Program-made: the position numbers and the translations under genes | Shown here: piece by piece, positions 22,062 to 29,819 of the stretch | How the letters are laid out: each line of letters starts with the position of its first letter | Numbering within the stretch: position 1 is the first letter of the stretch | Notes under the pieces: model-generated | Told to the model about the DNA's origin: nothing | The model's input: only the letters and a program-made list of their open reading frames with translations | The model's database searches: none | Assembly: GCA_030706605.1 (NCBI GenBank) | Contig: JAUZOE010000041.1 | Span: 1-38,473 of the forward strand | Direction: 5' to 3' | DNA: 38,473 bases | Origin: Bacteroidota bacterium | Lineage (GTDB): Bacteria > Bacteroidota > Bacteroidia > Chitinophagales > Chitinophagaceae

Positions 22062-24755
22062 ATGGAAAGAAGAAAATTTCTAAAATCAACAGGCCTGCTC
22101 TCTGCGACAGGATTTTTTACTTCCCGATTTCCGCTTATTGCCGGGCCATTTACTAAAGATGATTTTTTGCAAGCTCATTTCCCATTTGATAAAAAATTAG
22201 ATCCTGAATGGATTCAATCTTTATATGAACGGGGTAACGCTACCACCTATTCGAAAACTAAGAATGAACTCCGTTATATAGGAATGCCTGTAGGCGGTAT
22301 TTGCTGCGGCGGCGTGTATGTTGGTGGTGATGGAAGACTGTGGTTGTGGGATATTTTCAACCAAAACCAGTTAGGAGTTATAACTAAAACCCTTCCGGTT
22401 TCTTTAGAAAGTTTTAATATAAAAGAAATCAACAATGTTGAAGGTACCTTATACCTTGAACCATTGACGGAAACGAGTCCGCTGCAGCAGGGATTTGCCC
22501 TTTCTATTAAACAAGATGAAACAACCGTACTAAAAAGGCTACACGAAGATGATTGGGATGAAGTTACTTTTGAAGTTACTTACCCGGTTGCTGTTATAAA
22601 ATATATAGACAAAAATTTACCTCTTGAAGTTTCTGTTAAGGCTTTCTCTCCGTTTATTCCTGGCAATGCAAAAGACAGTGGAATGCCCGCCACCATTCAA
22701 TCTATTTCATTGAAAAATTTATCAGAAACTTCTCTTGAAGTTGAAGTGTTGGGCTGGCTGGAAAATAAGCTGTTGTTCAATACTGAAAAGCAGCAGGCAG
22801 ATTTCGAGAGAATAAATAAAGTGGAAGAAAAGCTATTATATAAAGGGATTGCGTTGCAATGTGCCACCACCAACAAAGAACTTGAAAAGGCCCCCGATTA
22901 TGGCAATATGTTTTTTGCCACACTTTCAACTAACGCTCATTGCATAGACGACGTTAATACCAGTAAAGATCCCTTAGCTTTTAAAATTAAGGACCTTGTC
23001 AAGACATCAGATGGTTCGCCAATTGCCGGCATCATAGACAGTCATCATTTAAACCCGGGCCAGGAAACACTTGTCGATTTTATTATTTCGTGGTATACAC
23101 CTAATGTAGATTTTTATTACAAAGGAGGTCATAAAGACATGACTGTTACCGATGCTGACTTCCATTATTATACCAAACATTTTGACAGCGCCACATCTGT
23201 TGCAAACTATATAGCAAAAAATTATCAATCATTAAAAAGCCAGACTTTTCTATGGAAAGAAACCTGGTACGATAGTACGCTGCCCTGGTGGTTTCTTGAA
23301 AGAACATTTTTAAATATTTCTGCGATAGCTACCTCTTCAACCCACCGGTTTCAATCCGGCAGGTATTATGCCTGGGAGGGAGTTGGTTGTTGCCATGGAA
23401 ACTGTACTCACGTATATCAATATGCGCACGCCGTATCAAGGATTTTTCCTGAGCTGGAGAGGGATACGAGAGAACGTGTTGACCTTGGAATAGGCTATGA
23501 CGATGCGACGGGAATGATACGCATCCGCGGTGAAAAGACAGGTCCGTCAATTGACGGGCAGGCCGGTACCATTTTACGAATCTACAGGGAACACCAGATG
23601 AACAGTGATAATGCTTTCTTGAAAAGAAACTGGCCCAAAATAAAAAAGGCGGTACTGTTTGTAATAGCCCAGGATAAAAACAAAGATGGCATGGAAGACA
23701 CTCCAATGGAAAATACACTGGATGCGTTGTGGCATGGAGAAATTTCATGGATCGTCGGTTTATGTATTGCCGCTGTGCGTGCCGGGCAAGCCATGGCAGA
23801 AGAAATGAATGATACTAATTTTACAAACCAATACAGGCAGTATGTTGAGAAAGGAAGCAAGAATATGGAAGCTTATCTTTTCAATGGCGAATACTTCATA
23901 CATCGTCCTGATCCCACCGTGGGTAAAAAAGAAATCGGATCCTTTAACACGTGTCACATCGACCAGGTGTATGGCCAATGCTGGGCATGGCAGGTGAACC
24001 TTGGAAGAATCTTAAGCAAGGAAAAAACGATGAGCGCTTTGCAAGCTCTCTGGAAATATAATTATATGCCCGATGTTGGTCCTTATATAAAGAAACATCC
24101 GGGCGGCCGCTTTTATGCTTTAGCCGGTGAGGGTGGCATGATAATGAATACCAACCCTGAAAATGATGTAAATCCTTATGGCAATGCCAAAGCATGGCAG
24201 GTTGGTTATTTCAGTGAATGCATGAGTGGTTTTGAGCACCAGGTTGCATCGCATATGATGGCAGAAGGAATGCATGAGGAGTCTTTAGTGCTTACGCGAT
24301 CTATCCATGACCGTTACCATGCTTATAAACGCAATCCTTTCAATGAGGTTGAATGCAGTGATCATTATGGACGTACAATGGCGAGTTATGGAACATTCAT
24401 AAGCGCCTGCGGCTTTACCTATCATGGTCCAAAAGGATATATCGGCTTCTCTCCCAAATTGACGCCGGAAAACTTTAAAGCGCCATTTACCGTCGCAGAA
24501 GGTTGGGGAACTTTCAGCCAGCAAAGAGATGAAAATTCATTCAATGCGCAATTAGAAATTAAGCATGGTAAGTTGACTCTTAAGAAATTCTCTGTAGACC
24601 TTGACAAAAATCAAAAAGCAAATAATGTGGAAGTAATAATTGATAAAAAAGTTATAGCAAATAATTTTAAACAGACGGATACACTTTGTGAAATTAGTTT
24701 TAATGATGCAGCGGAAATTAATGCCAACCAGCCGATGTCGATAGCAATCAGTTAA
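22062..24755 (+). CDS. GH116 family (GBA2-like) glycoside hydrolase with Tat-type signal
   Basis: An 897-residue retaining glycosidase related to bile-acid beta-glucosidase GBA2. GH116 members include beta-glucosidases, beta-xylosidases and beta-N-acetylglucosaminidases. The N-terminus MERRKFLKSTG followed by a hydrophobic stretch is a twin-arginine signal. The N-terminal domain shows IGMPVGGICCGGVYVGGDGRLWLWDIFN (73-100). The catalytic (alpha/alpha)6 domain has YAWEGVGCCHGNCTHVYQYA, with Glu439 as likely nucleophile, and NTLDALWHGEISW, with Asp554 as likely acid/base. It reads out divergently from the GH95 operon, and the CobW-like gene follows after only 6 bases. The exact sugar cleaved is not decidable here. 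Confidence 0.9.
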   Translation: MERRKFLKSTGLLSATGFFTSRFPLIAGPFTKDDFLQAHFPFDKKLDPEWIQSLYERGNATTYSKTKNELRYIGMPVGGICCGGVYVGGDGRLWLWDIFNQNQLGVITKTLPVSLESFNIKEINNVEGTLYLEPLTETSPLQQGFALSIKQDETTVLKRLHEDDWDEVTFEVTYPVAVIKYIDKNLPLEVSVKAFSPFIPGNAKDSGMPATIQSISLKNLSETSLEVEVLGWLENKLLFNTEKQQADFERINKVEEKLLYKGIALQCATTNKELEKAPDYGNMFFATLSTNAHCIDDVNTSKDPLAFKIKDLVKTSDGSPIAGIIDSHHLNPGQETLVDFIISWYTPNVDFYYKGGHKDMTVTDADFHYYTKHFDSATSVANYIAKNYQSLKSQTFLWKETWYDSTLPWWFLERTFLNISAIATSSTHRFQSGRYYAWEGVGCCHGNCTHVYQYAHAVSRIFPELERDTRERVDLGIGYDDATGMIRIRGEKTGPSIDGQAGTILRIYREHQMNSDNAFLKRNWPKIKKAVLFVIAQDKNKDGMEDTPMENTLDALWHGEISWIVGLCIAAVRAGQAMAEEMNDTNFTNQYRQYVEKGSKNMEAYLFNGEYFIHRPDPTVGKKEIGSFNTCHIDQVYGQCWAWQVNLGRILSKEKTMSALQALWKYNYMPDVGPYIKKHPGGRFYALAGEGGMIMNTNPENDVNPYGNAKAWQVGYFSECMSGFEHQVASHMMAEGMHEESLVLTRSIHDRYHAYKRNPFNEVECSDHYGRTMASYGTFISACGFTYHGPKGYIGFSPKLTPENFKAPFTVAEGWGTFSQQRDENSFNAQLEIKHGKLTLKKFSVDLDKNQKANNVEVIIDKKVIANNFKQTDTLCEISFNDAAEINANQPMSIAIS

Positions 24756-24761
24756 TCAAAA

Positions 24762-25856
24762 ATGAACAAGTTGAAATTGTGTTTAGTTGGTGGATTTTTA
24801 GGCAGCGGGAAGACCACGGCAATAGCAGAAGCGGCGAAATATTTAGCGAATGCAAAAAAGAGTGTGGGTGTAATTACCAATGACCAGGGAATACAGCAGG
24901 TGGATAGCCTATTCATCAAAAGCCATAACATACCTTCTGAAGAAGTTTCCGGTGGTTGCTTTTGTTGCAATTATGAAGACCTGGAAGAAAGTATTCAAAA
25001 TTTGATTGTTAGGGATAGCTCGGATATCATTTTTGCAGAATCAGTAGGTTCCTGTACTGATCTTGCGGCGACGGTCATAAATCCTTTATTAAGTTTTAAT
25101 ACGGATAAATATGAAATAGTACTATCAGTGTTTGCTGATATTAGGTTGCTCATACCATTTTTAAAAAATGAAAGAGGCATCTTTTATGACAACATAAATT
25201 ATATCTACAAAAAGCAATTAGAAGAAGCCGATATTATTATAGTAAATAAAATTGATCTGCTAAACGAAGAACAATTAGCATTGGCAAAAGAATTAATCGC
25301 CACTAAGTATGGCAATAAAATAATTCACTATCAAAACTCTTTATCAAAAGAAAGTGTAATAGAGTGGATACAATTAATCACAGACAATTTTCATGACCCA
25401 TCATTGCGTACAACCCCTGAAATAGATTACGATATCTATGGAGCCGGCGAAGCTGAACTTGCCTGGCTGGATGAAGAAATAGGAATCGTAACCAAAGATA
25501 AAAGTGCTATTGCCGCAGCCTATCGTTTGATCAATACAATTTATAACAAACTAAAGGAATTGAGCTACCCGATTGGTCATCTGAAATTTTTACTGGACGA
25601 TGGAAAAGAAAAGCGTAAAATAAGTTACAATGCAATTACTATAAATCGAAATGACAATATAAATAATCAACCCGAAATTGACAGGATCATTGTTCTTATT
25701 AATGCAAGGGTTCAGGTTTCGCCTCACTCGCTTCAGAAAATTATTGCAGATGCTATTATTGAAACAGAAATTTCAGCTCATTGTAAGATCATTGAAAATA
25801 ATATATCAGCTTTTAAACCGGGTTATCCCAATCCAACGCACAGGATAGTGGGTTAG
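24762..25856 (+). CDS. CobW/COG0523-type GTPase (putative metallochaperone)
   Basis: A 364-residue G3E-family GTPase. The Walker A motif is GGFLGSGKTT (10-19), the metal-binding CxCC motif is GGCFCC (64-69), FAESVGSCTD lies in the switch region and NKID (162-165) recognises guanine. A C-terminal region follows, without a His-rich loop. COG0523 proteins hand zinc, cobalt or other metals to client enzymes. The gene is 6 bases after the GH116 gene, so the two are surely co-transcribed, but GH116 enzymes are not known to need such a chaperone. No Zur-box-like operator was recognised upstream. The partner metal is unknown. Confidence 0.9.
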   Translation: MNKLKLCLVGGFLGSGKTTAIAEAAKYLANAKKSVGVITNDQGIQQVDSLFIKSHNIPSEEVSGGCFCCNYEDLEESIQNLIVRDSSDIIFAESVGSCTDLAATVINPLLSFNTDKYEIVLSVFADIRLLIPFLKNERGIFYDNINYIYKKQLEEADIIIVNKIDLLNEEQLALAKELIATKYGNKIIHYQNSLSKESVIEWIQLITDNFHDPSLRTTPEIDYDIYGAGEAELAWLDEEIGIVTKDKSAIAAAYRLINTIYNKLKELSYPIGHLKFLLDDGKEKRKISYNAITINRNDNINNQPEIDRIIVLINARVQVSPHSLQKIIADAIIETEISAHCKIIENNISAFKPGYPNPTHRIVG

Positions 25857-26108
25857 CTACTGGATAATATGGTCTGTTAACCTGATAAGGTAAATACTTA
25901 TTCGCACGTTGAATTTATCAAGAACACGTCATCTGTTGTTATGGTACATTGGATGTATTTAGCAAACCTACCACAGGTAAATTATTTATTCTAATATCAG
26001 TGGGAATAAAATAATTCACCAGTTACTAAATTCATAAAAAATCGGATGTTGGATTTTAAATAAGATTATTTTAAAGAATGAATAATCTCAGAATAAGGAG
26101 CTTTAGTA

Positions 26109-26897
26109 TTACTTATATAAAAACTCACTTCGGGGTTTTTGACCCGCTAATTGACCACCATCTGCAATAATAACCTGACCGGTAATAAAGCTGCTTTCTT
26201 CGCTTGCAAGAAATAAAAAAACTGGTGCTATTTCCTCTACTTTTCCTGGCCTGTTCATAGGTATGTATCGATTTACAAAATCACTTGTAAATTCGGGTGA
26301 ATCAATTTCCATACTCATTGGTGTCTGAATATAGCCCGGACATACAGCATTCACCCTAATGCCAAGATGCGCCAATTCCAATGCCATTGTCTTAGTAAGC
26401 ATAATAACACCACCTTTGGATGAATTATAATGTGCATATCCAAATTCCCCGTCAAGGCCGTTCTTACTGGCCATGTTGATTACAACTCCTTTTTTACGAG
26501 ATGCCATAAGTTTACAAACTGTCTGAGACACATAAAACATACCATTTAGATTAACATCGATAATTCTTTTCCATTCGCTCACTTCAATATTCAAAAATGG
26601 AGTTTCCATTGCAATCCCTGCATTGTTAATTAAGATGTCAATTGGCTGAATATTATCGGCTTTATTAATTACATCAATAACACTTTCCCTGTTGGTAATA
26701 TCTACGTTATAAGAGTAAACACCTGCATCAGAAATTGCCAATTTTTTAACGGCTAAGGCAAGATTTTCCTGATTTGAATCAAGTAAGGAAAGGGTCGCAG
26801 ATTCCTCACAAAATTGCCTAGCTATTTCAAAACCTATTCCTCTTGCAGCACCTGTAATTAGTATATGCTTATTTTTAAATCTTTGTCTGAGCATCAT
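26109..26897 (-). CDS. Short-chain dehydrogenase/reductase (SDR), probable sugar or sugar-acid dehydrogenase
   Basis: A 262-residue classical SDR. The dinucleotide motif is TGAARGIG (15-22) and NNAG is at 91-94. The catalytic tetrad is Asn115 (DVNLNG region), Ser144, Tyr157 and Lys161 in YNSSKGG. The C-terminal PGYIQTP and FLASEESSFITGQVIIADGG segments are standard. Fold and length fit enzymes such as L-fucose dehydrogenase or 2-keto-3-deoxy-L-fuconate dehydrogenase, but the substrate cannot be read from the sequence. Opposite in strand to the GntR regulator, it shares a 252-bp intergenic region with it, and its upstream DNA contains a TAAACAAT half-site (26923-26930). The ATG at 26894 is an equally good start. 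Confidence 0.88.
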   Translation of the reverse strand: MMLRQRFKNKHILITGAARGIGFEIARQFCEESATLSLLDSNQENLALAVKKLAISDAGVYSYNVDITNRESVIDVINKADNIQPIDILINNAGIAMETPFLNIEVSEWKRIIDVNLNGMFYVSQTVCKLMASRKKGVVINMASKNGLDGEFGYAHYNSSKGGVIMLTKTMALELAHLGIRVNAVCPGYIQTPMSMEIDSPEFTSDFVNRYIPMNRPGKVEEIAPVFLFLASEESSFITGQVIIADGGQLAGQKPRSEFLYK

Positions 26898-26922
26898 AGT
26901 TATTTTTCATTTAGATGGTATA

Positions 26923-26930
26923 TAAACAAT
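26923..26930. promoter_or_regulatory. Operator half-site upstream of the SDR gene
   Basis: TAAACAAT equals one arm of the ATTGTTTAC-N16-GTAAACAT palindrome found before the GntR gene. It lies 26 bases from the SDR start. A single half-site in AT-rich DNA is weak evidence. Confidence 0.25.
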
Positions 26931-27110
26931 ATAGAAAGTAATTTTTTTAGAAAATATAAAGTAGTCAACAAAGTATAATGTTTGTTTCCGTCTATGTTGC
27001 ATTGCAATATATGATACCTGATCATAAATTTGTTGTACTTTTTTATTGCACTTTATTAAACATCCTTAGTTAGACTTATAAATTTATTTAACTTTACAAT
27101 ACTACAAATT

Positions 27111-27143
27111 ATTGTTTACAAAAAAATAATATTTCGTAAACAT
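27111..27143 (+). promoter_or_regulatory. Operator-like inverted repeat before the GntR gene
   Basis: ATTGTTTAC (27111-27119), 16 bases, GTAAACAT (27136-27143). It ends 6 bases before the GntR start codon, where a bound protein would block initiation. The same motif with a 17-base spacer occurs before the RraA gene (27992-28026). This suggests autoregulation plus operon control by the GntR protein. Confidence 0.5.
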
Positions 27144-27149
27144 AAAATT

Positions 27150-27788
27150 ATGAAATCACTACCGTTATCAACGAAGGCATACCTGCAAATCAGGAAACTA
27201 ATTTTGAGTAATCAACTTACGGCTAAAACCCGTTTAAAAGAAGATGAATGGGCTTCCAAAATCGGGGTAAGCAGAATGGCCTTAAGAGAAGCATTGAATC
27301 GCCTGCACGGCGAACAATTGGTAAGCTTAGGCGAAAAAGGCGGTTATTATGTAAGCTTTTTAAAAGCCCGGGAAGTACATATGATCAGAGAATTAAGAGA
27401 AATTTTAGAAGTTGGTGCTATCAGGCTTATTGCTAAAAAATTCAATAAAAAGAAAATTGATACGCTCGAAAAAATATGTAACGAATTTACTGCTATGGTA
27501 AAAGAGAATTATTTCGGAGGTGCGTGTGAAGCAGACATAAAATTTCATGAAACGATCATAGAATTTGCTGAAAATGAGAAATTAATGCTGGCATATACAG
27601 TAAGCCATATACCACTTTTCCACCATCAAATGGGCAAAACACATAAGTTATTATCTGACTACGAATTAACAGACAAAGAGCATCGCCAGATTGTAAAAGC
27701 GCTTAAAGAAAGAAATGCTGATCTTGCTATAAAATGGCTTATTAAACATTTTGCAAGGGGCGAAACTGTTATGCTAAATATTGATTAA
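27150..27788 (+). CDS. GntR-family transcriptional regulator, FadR/FCD subfamily
   Basis: A 212-residue regulator. The N-terminal winged helix-turn-helix spans about residues 5-70 (WASKIGVSRMALREALNRLHGEQLV). The C-terminal all-helical FCD ligand domain keeps the metal-site pattern: Asp and His in ADIKFHETI, His in SHIPLFHH and His in KEHRQI. FCD regulators typically sense sugar acids or other carboxylates, which fits the neighbouring dehydratase and RraA-like genes. It is divergent from the SDR gene and upstream of the RraA-EamA-IlvD block. Probably a local repressor released by a sugar acid such as a fuconate or its 2-keto-3-deoxy derivative; that ligand is inference. Confidence 0.9.
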   Translation: MKSLPLSTKAYLQIRKLILSNQLTAKTRLKEDEWASKIGVSRMALREALNRLHGEQLVSLGEKGGYYVSFLKAREVHMIRELREILEVGAIRLIAKKFNKKKIDTLEKICNEFTAMVKENYFGGACEADIKFHETIIEFAENEKLMLAYTVSHIPLFHHQMGKTHKLLSDYELTDKEHRQIVKALKERNADLAIKWLIKHFARGETVMLNID

Positions 27789-27991
27789 ATAACCAGACTG
27801 CTGTTTTTCATTATCAGAAAAGTTTGACATTACAGTTATAGTTTATGTCGGGTAGTTTCGATTAAACAGTTATCAAAGCAAAATTATACTTTCGCAACTT
27901 TACTTTCCTTTTCTCCCCCGATTTATTCCTAGATCCTCAACTTTATCTTTCCGATTTAAGTCCTTTAAAAATATAAAAAATTAATTTTAAA

Positions 27992-28026
27992 ATTGTTTAC
28001 AATTATTATATAATATTGCTAACAAT
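27992..28026 (+). promoter_or_regulatory. Operator-like inverted repeat before the RraA-EamA-IlvD operon
   Basis: ATTGTTTAC (27992-28000), 17 bases, GCTAACAAT (28018-28026). The arms pair at 7 of 9 positions, and the left arm is identical to that of 27111-27119. It lies 59 bases before the RraA start, within a very AT-rich 296-bp gap that holds no gene. This is the probable target of the adjacent GntR regulator. Confidence 0.5.
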
Positions 28027-28084
28027 TAATTTATAATTCTAACTAAGATTAAATTTTTATTTTTTTCAACCTTAAAAAACTGTT

Positions 28085-28765
28085 ATGAGCGACTTTAAAA
28101 ACGACAATGTGCTTTTTTCATTCATCAAACAAAACCTATATGTCGCTGTTGTTTCTGATATATTGGACGACTTAGGCTACCGCAACCAGGTTATGAGCCA
28201 TCGGCTAAGGCCTCTTTTACCTGCAATCGAATCATGCGGTTTTATTGGTAGAGCAAGGACTTTTTTGTGGAAGGAAGTAGATTATGTTGATGAAGAAAAT
28301 CCCTATGGTGCAGAGATAGAAGCTATAGATTCCCTGAAGGAGGGAGATGTGGTCGTGCATTCCAATGATGTCAATAGTACTAACGCCCCCTGGGGCGAAC
28401 TGATGTCTACAATTGCCAAAAGAAAGGGAGTGGCTGGCTGTGTGTGTGATAGCCAAATACGTGATTGCGTTAAAATTATCGAAATGAATTTCCCTATTTT
28501 TTATAAGGGCATCAGACCATTAAATTCAAAGGGAAGAGGAATGGTCATTAAATATGATGTACCTATAGACTGCGGAGATGTGTTAGTGAATGCCGGAGAT
28601 ATAATTTATGCAGACTTTGACGGTGTGGTAGTAATACCTCAGGCATTGGAGGATACAGTATTTGAAATGGCAAAGACTAGAGTTCAGCAGGAAGACCTTT
28701 CACGCATTGAGTTATTGAATGGGAAATCACTTTTGGAAGTGTATAACAAATATAAAGCGTTGTAA
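28085..28765 (+). CDS. RraA-family protein, probable class II pyruvate-type aldolase or sugar-acid enzyme
   Basis: A 226-residue protein of the RraA / HMG-aldolase fold. APWGELMSTIAKRKG (101-115) is the substrate-binding loop. CDSQIRD provides the Arg126-Asp127 pair that binds pyruvate and the divalent metal in 4-hydroxy-4-methyl-2-oxoglutarate aldolases. The VNAGDIIYADFDGVVVIP motif near the C-terminus is diagnostic. RNase-E-inhibitor-only RraA proteins are shorter and lack this catalytic context. In the present operon, with a sugar-acid dehydratase, it could cleave a 2-keto-3-deoxy sugar acid to pyruvate and an aldehyde; that is inference. It is the first gene of the operon, 90 bases before the transporter gene. 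Confidence 0.85.
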   Translation: MSDFKNDNVLFSFIKQNLYVAVVSDILDDLGYRNQVMSHRLRPLLPAIESCGFIGRARTFLWKEVDYVDEENPYGAEIEAIDSLKEGDVVVHSNDVNSTNAPWGELMSTIAKRKGVAGCVCDSQIRDCVKIIEMNFPIFYKGIRPLNSKGRGMVIKYDVPIDCGDVLVNAGDIIYADFDGVVVIPQALEDTVFEMAKTRVQQEDLSRIELLNGKSLLEVYNKYKAL

Positions 28766-28855
28766 AATCGAATGACAAATATCGGCAAGATGCCAACATG
28801 GATTAAAGCCATGAAAAGAATAAGTTTATAAAATTGAATTTATAATTATAACCAT

Positions 28856-29800
28856 ATGAATAAATCAATGACTTCGTGGATGGCTTTATTTGCCTGTAAT
28901 TTAATGTGGGCTTTACAATTCACTTGCATAAAATTAGTGCAGGATCAGATTGGAGCGTTTAGTACCGTGTTTATTCCTATGTTGGTGGCTACAATTTTTA
29001 TGTTGCCTTTTGTATATAAAGACGTGAGGGCAAATAAAAAAAGAAAGCTTAGCGACCTGAAAATTTTCCTGTTACTTGCTATAGTGGGACAATTTCCTGC
29101 ACAGGTATTAACGACTTTCGGTACTCAGCAATCTACAGCGAGTAATGCATCAATAATTTCTCTTACCCTTCCTGTTATTTCAGCTTTGATGGCGGTAATA
29201 TTTTTGAAAGAAAAAATGACTGTATTACGTTGGGTTAGCTTTGCGATTGCTATTGTCGGTGTAGTTTTGTGTTCGTTAAACGATATAATGGGAAGCAGTT
29301 TTAACGCACAATACATTTTAGGTAATCTTTTGATTTTTTCGGGTGTGCTTGGTAGTGGTTTTTATAACACTATCTGCAAAAAAATAGCTAATGACTATAC
29401 CCAAATGGAAATGCTGTTTTACACTTATATTTTTATGGTGGCTTTGCTGTTCCCTTTTGTTTGGCATTATGAAAGAAATATATTTAATGCTTTCCCCACA
29501 TTTACAACCTCCACCTGGGTCGGACTTTCCTTGCTAACAGTATTTCACAATTTTTTATCCATGATTTTGTTGTTTACTGCACTAAAACATGTAGAGGCGA
29601 TACAAGTGGCTTTTTCTAATTTCTTAATTACTTTTTTTGGGCTACCTATTGCTGTTATATTTTTACATGAAAAATTAAGCCTGGCTTCAATTATTGGCGG
29701 CTCGCTGTTATTGTTGAGCACTATTGCAATTACCGTTTGGGAATTTAAACAAAACAGAAAACCGTCTGCGGAAAAACTGATACGACAAACAACCATTTAA
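28856..29800 (+). CDS. EamA/DMT-superfamily transporter
   Basis: A 314-residue inner-membrane protein with about ten transmembrane helices in two EamA repeats. The first repeat begins MALFACNLMWALQF and contains TTFGTQQSTASNASIISLTLPVISALMAVIFLKEK. The second ends FLHEKLSLASIIGGSLLLLSTIAITVWEF. The repeated FLxEK motif before the last helix of each half is a DMT hallmark. Such proteins export or import small metabolites. In this operon a sugar, sugar acid or lactone is likely, but the substrate is unknown. The dehydratase gene begins 19 bases after its stop. Confidence 0.9.
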   Translation: MNKSMTSWMALFACNLMWALQFTCIKLVQDQIGAFSTVFIPMLVATIFMLPFVYKDVRANKKRKLSDLKIFLLLAIVGQFPAQVLTTFGTQQSTASNASIISLTLPVISALMAVIFLKEKMTVLRWVSFAIAIVGVVLCSLNDIMGSSFNAQYILGNLLIFSGVLGSGFYNTICKKIANDYTQMEMLFYTYIFMVALLFPFVWHYERNIFNAFPTFTTSTWVGLSLLTVFHNFLSMILLFTALKHVEAIQVAFSNFLITFFGLPIAVIFLHEKLSLASIIGGSLLLLSTIAITVWEFKQNRKPSAEKLIRQTTI

Positions 29801-29819
29801 TAAAAAACACCTTTAAGTA

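Noticed and set aside
24285-24524. Minus-strand frames inside the GH116 gene
   Set aside because: They are antisense shadows of a gene with clear family motifs.
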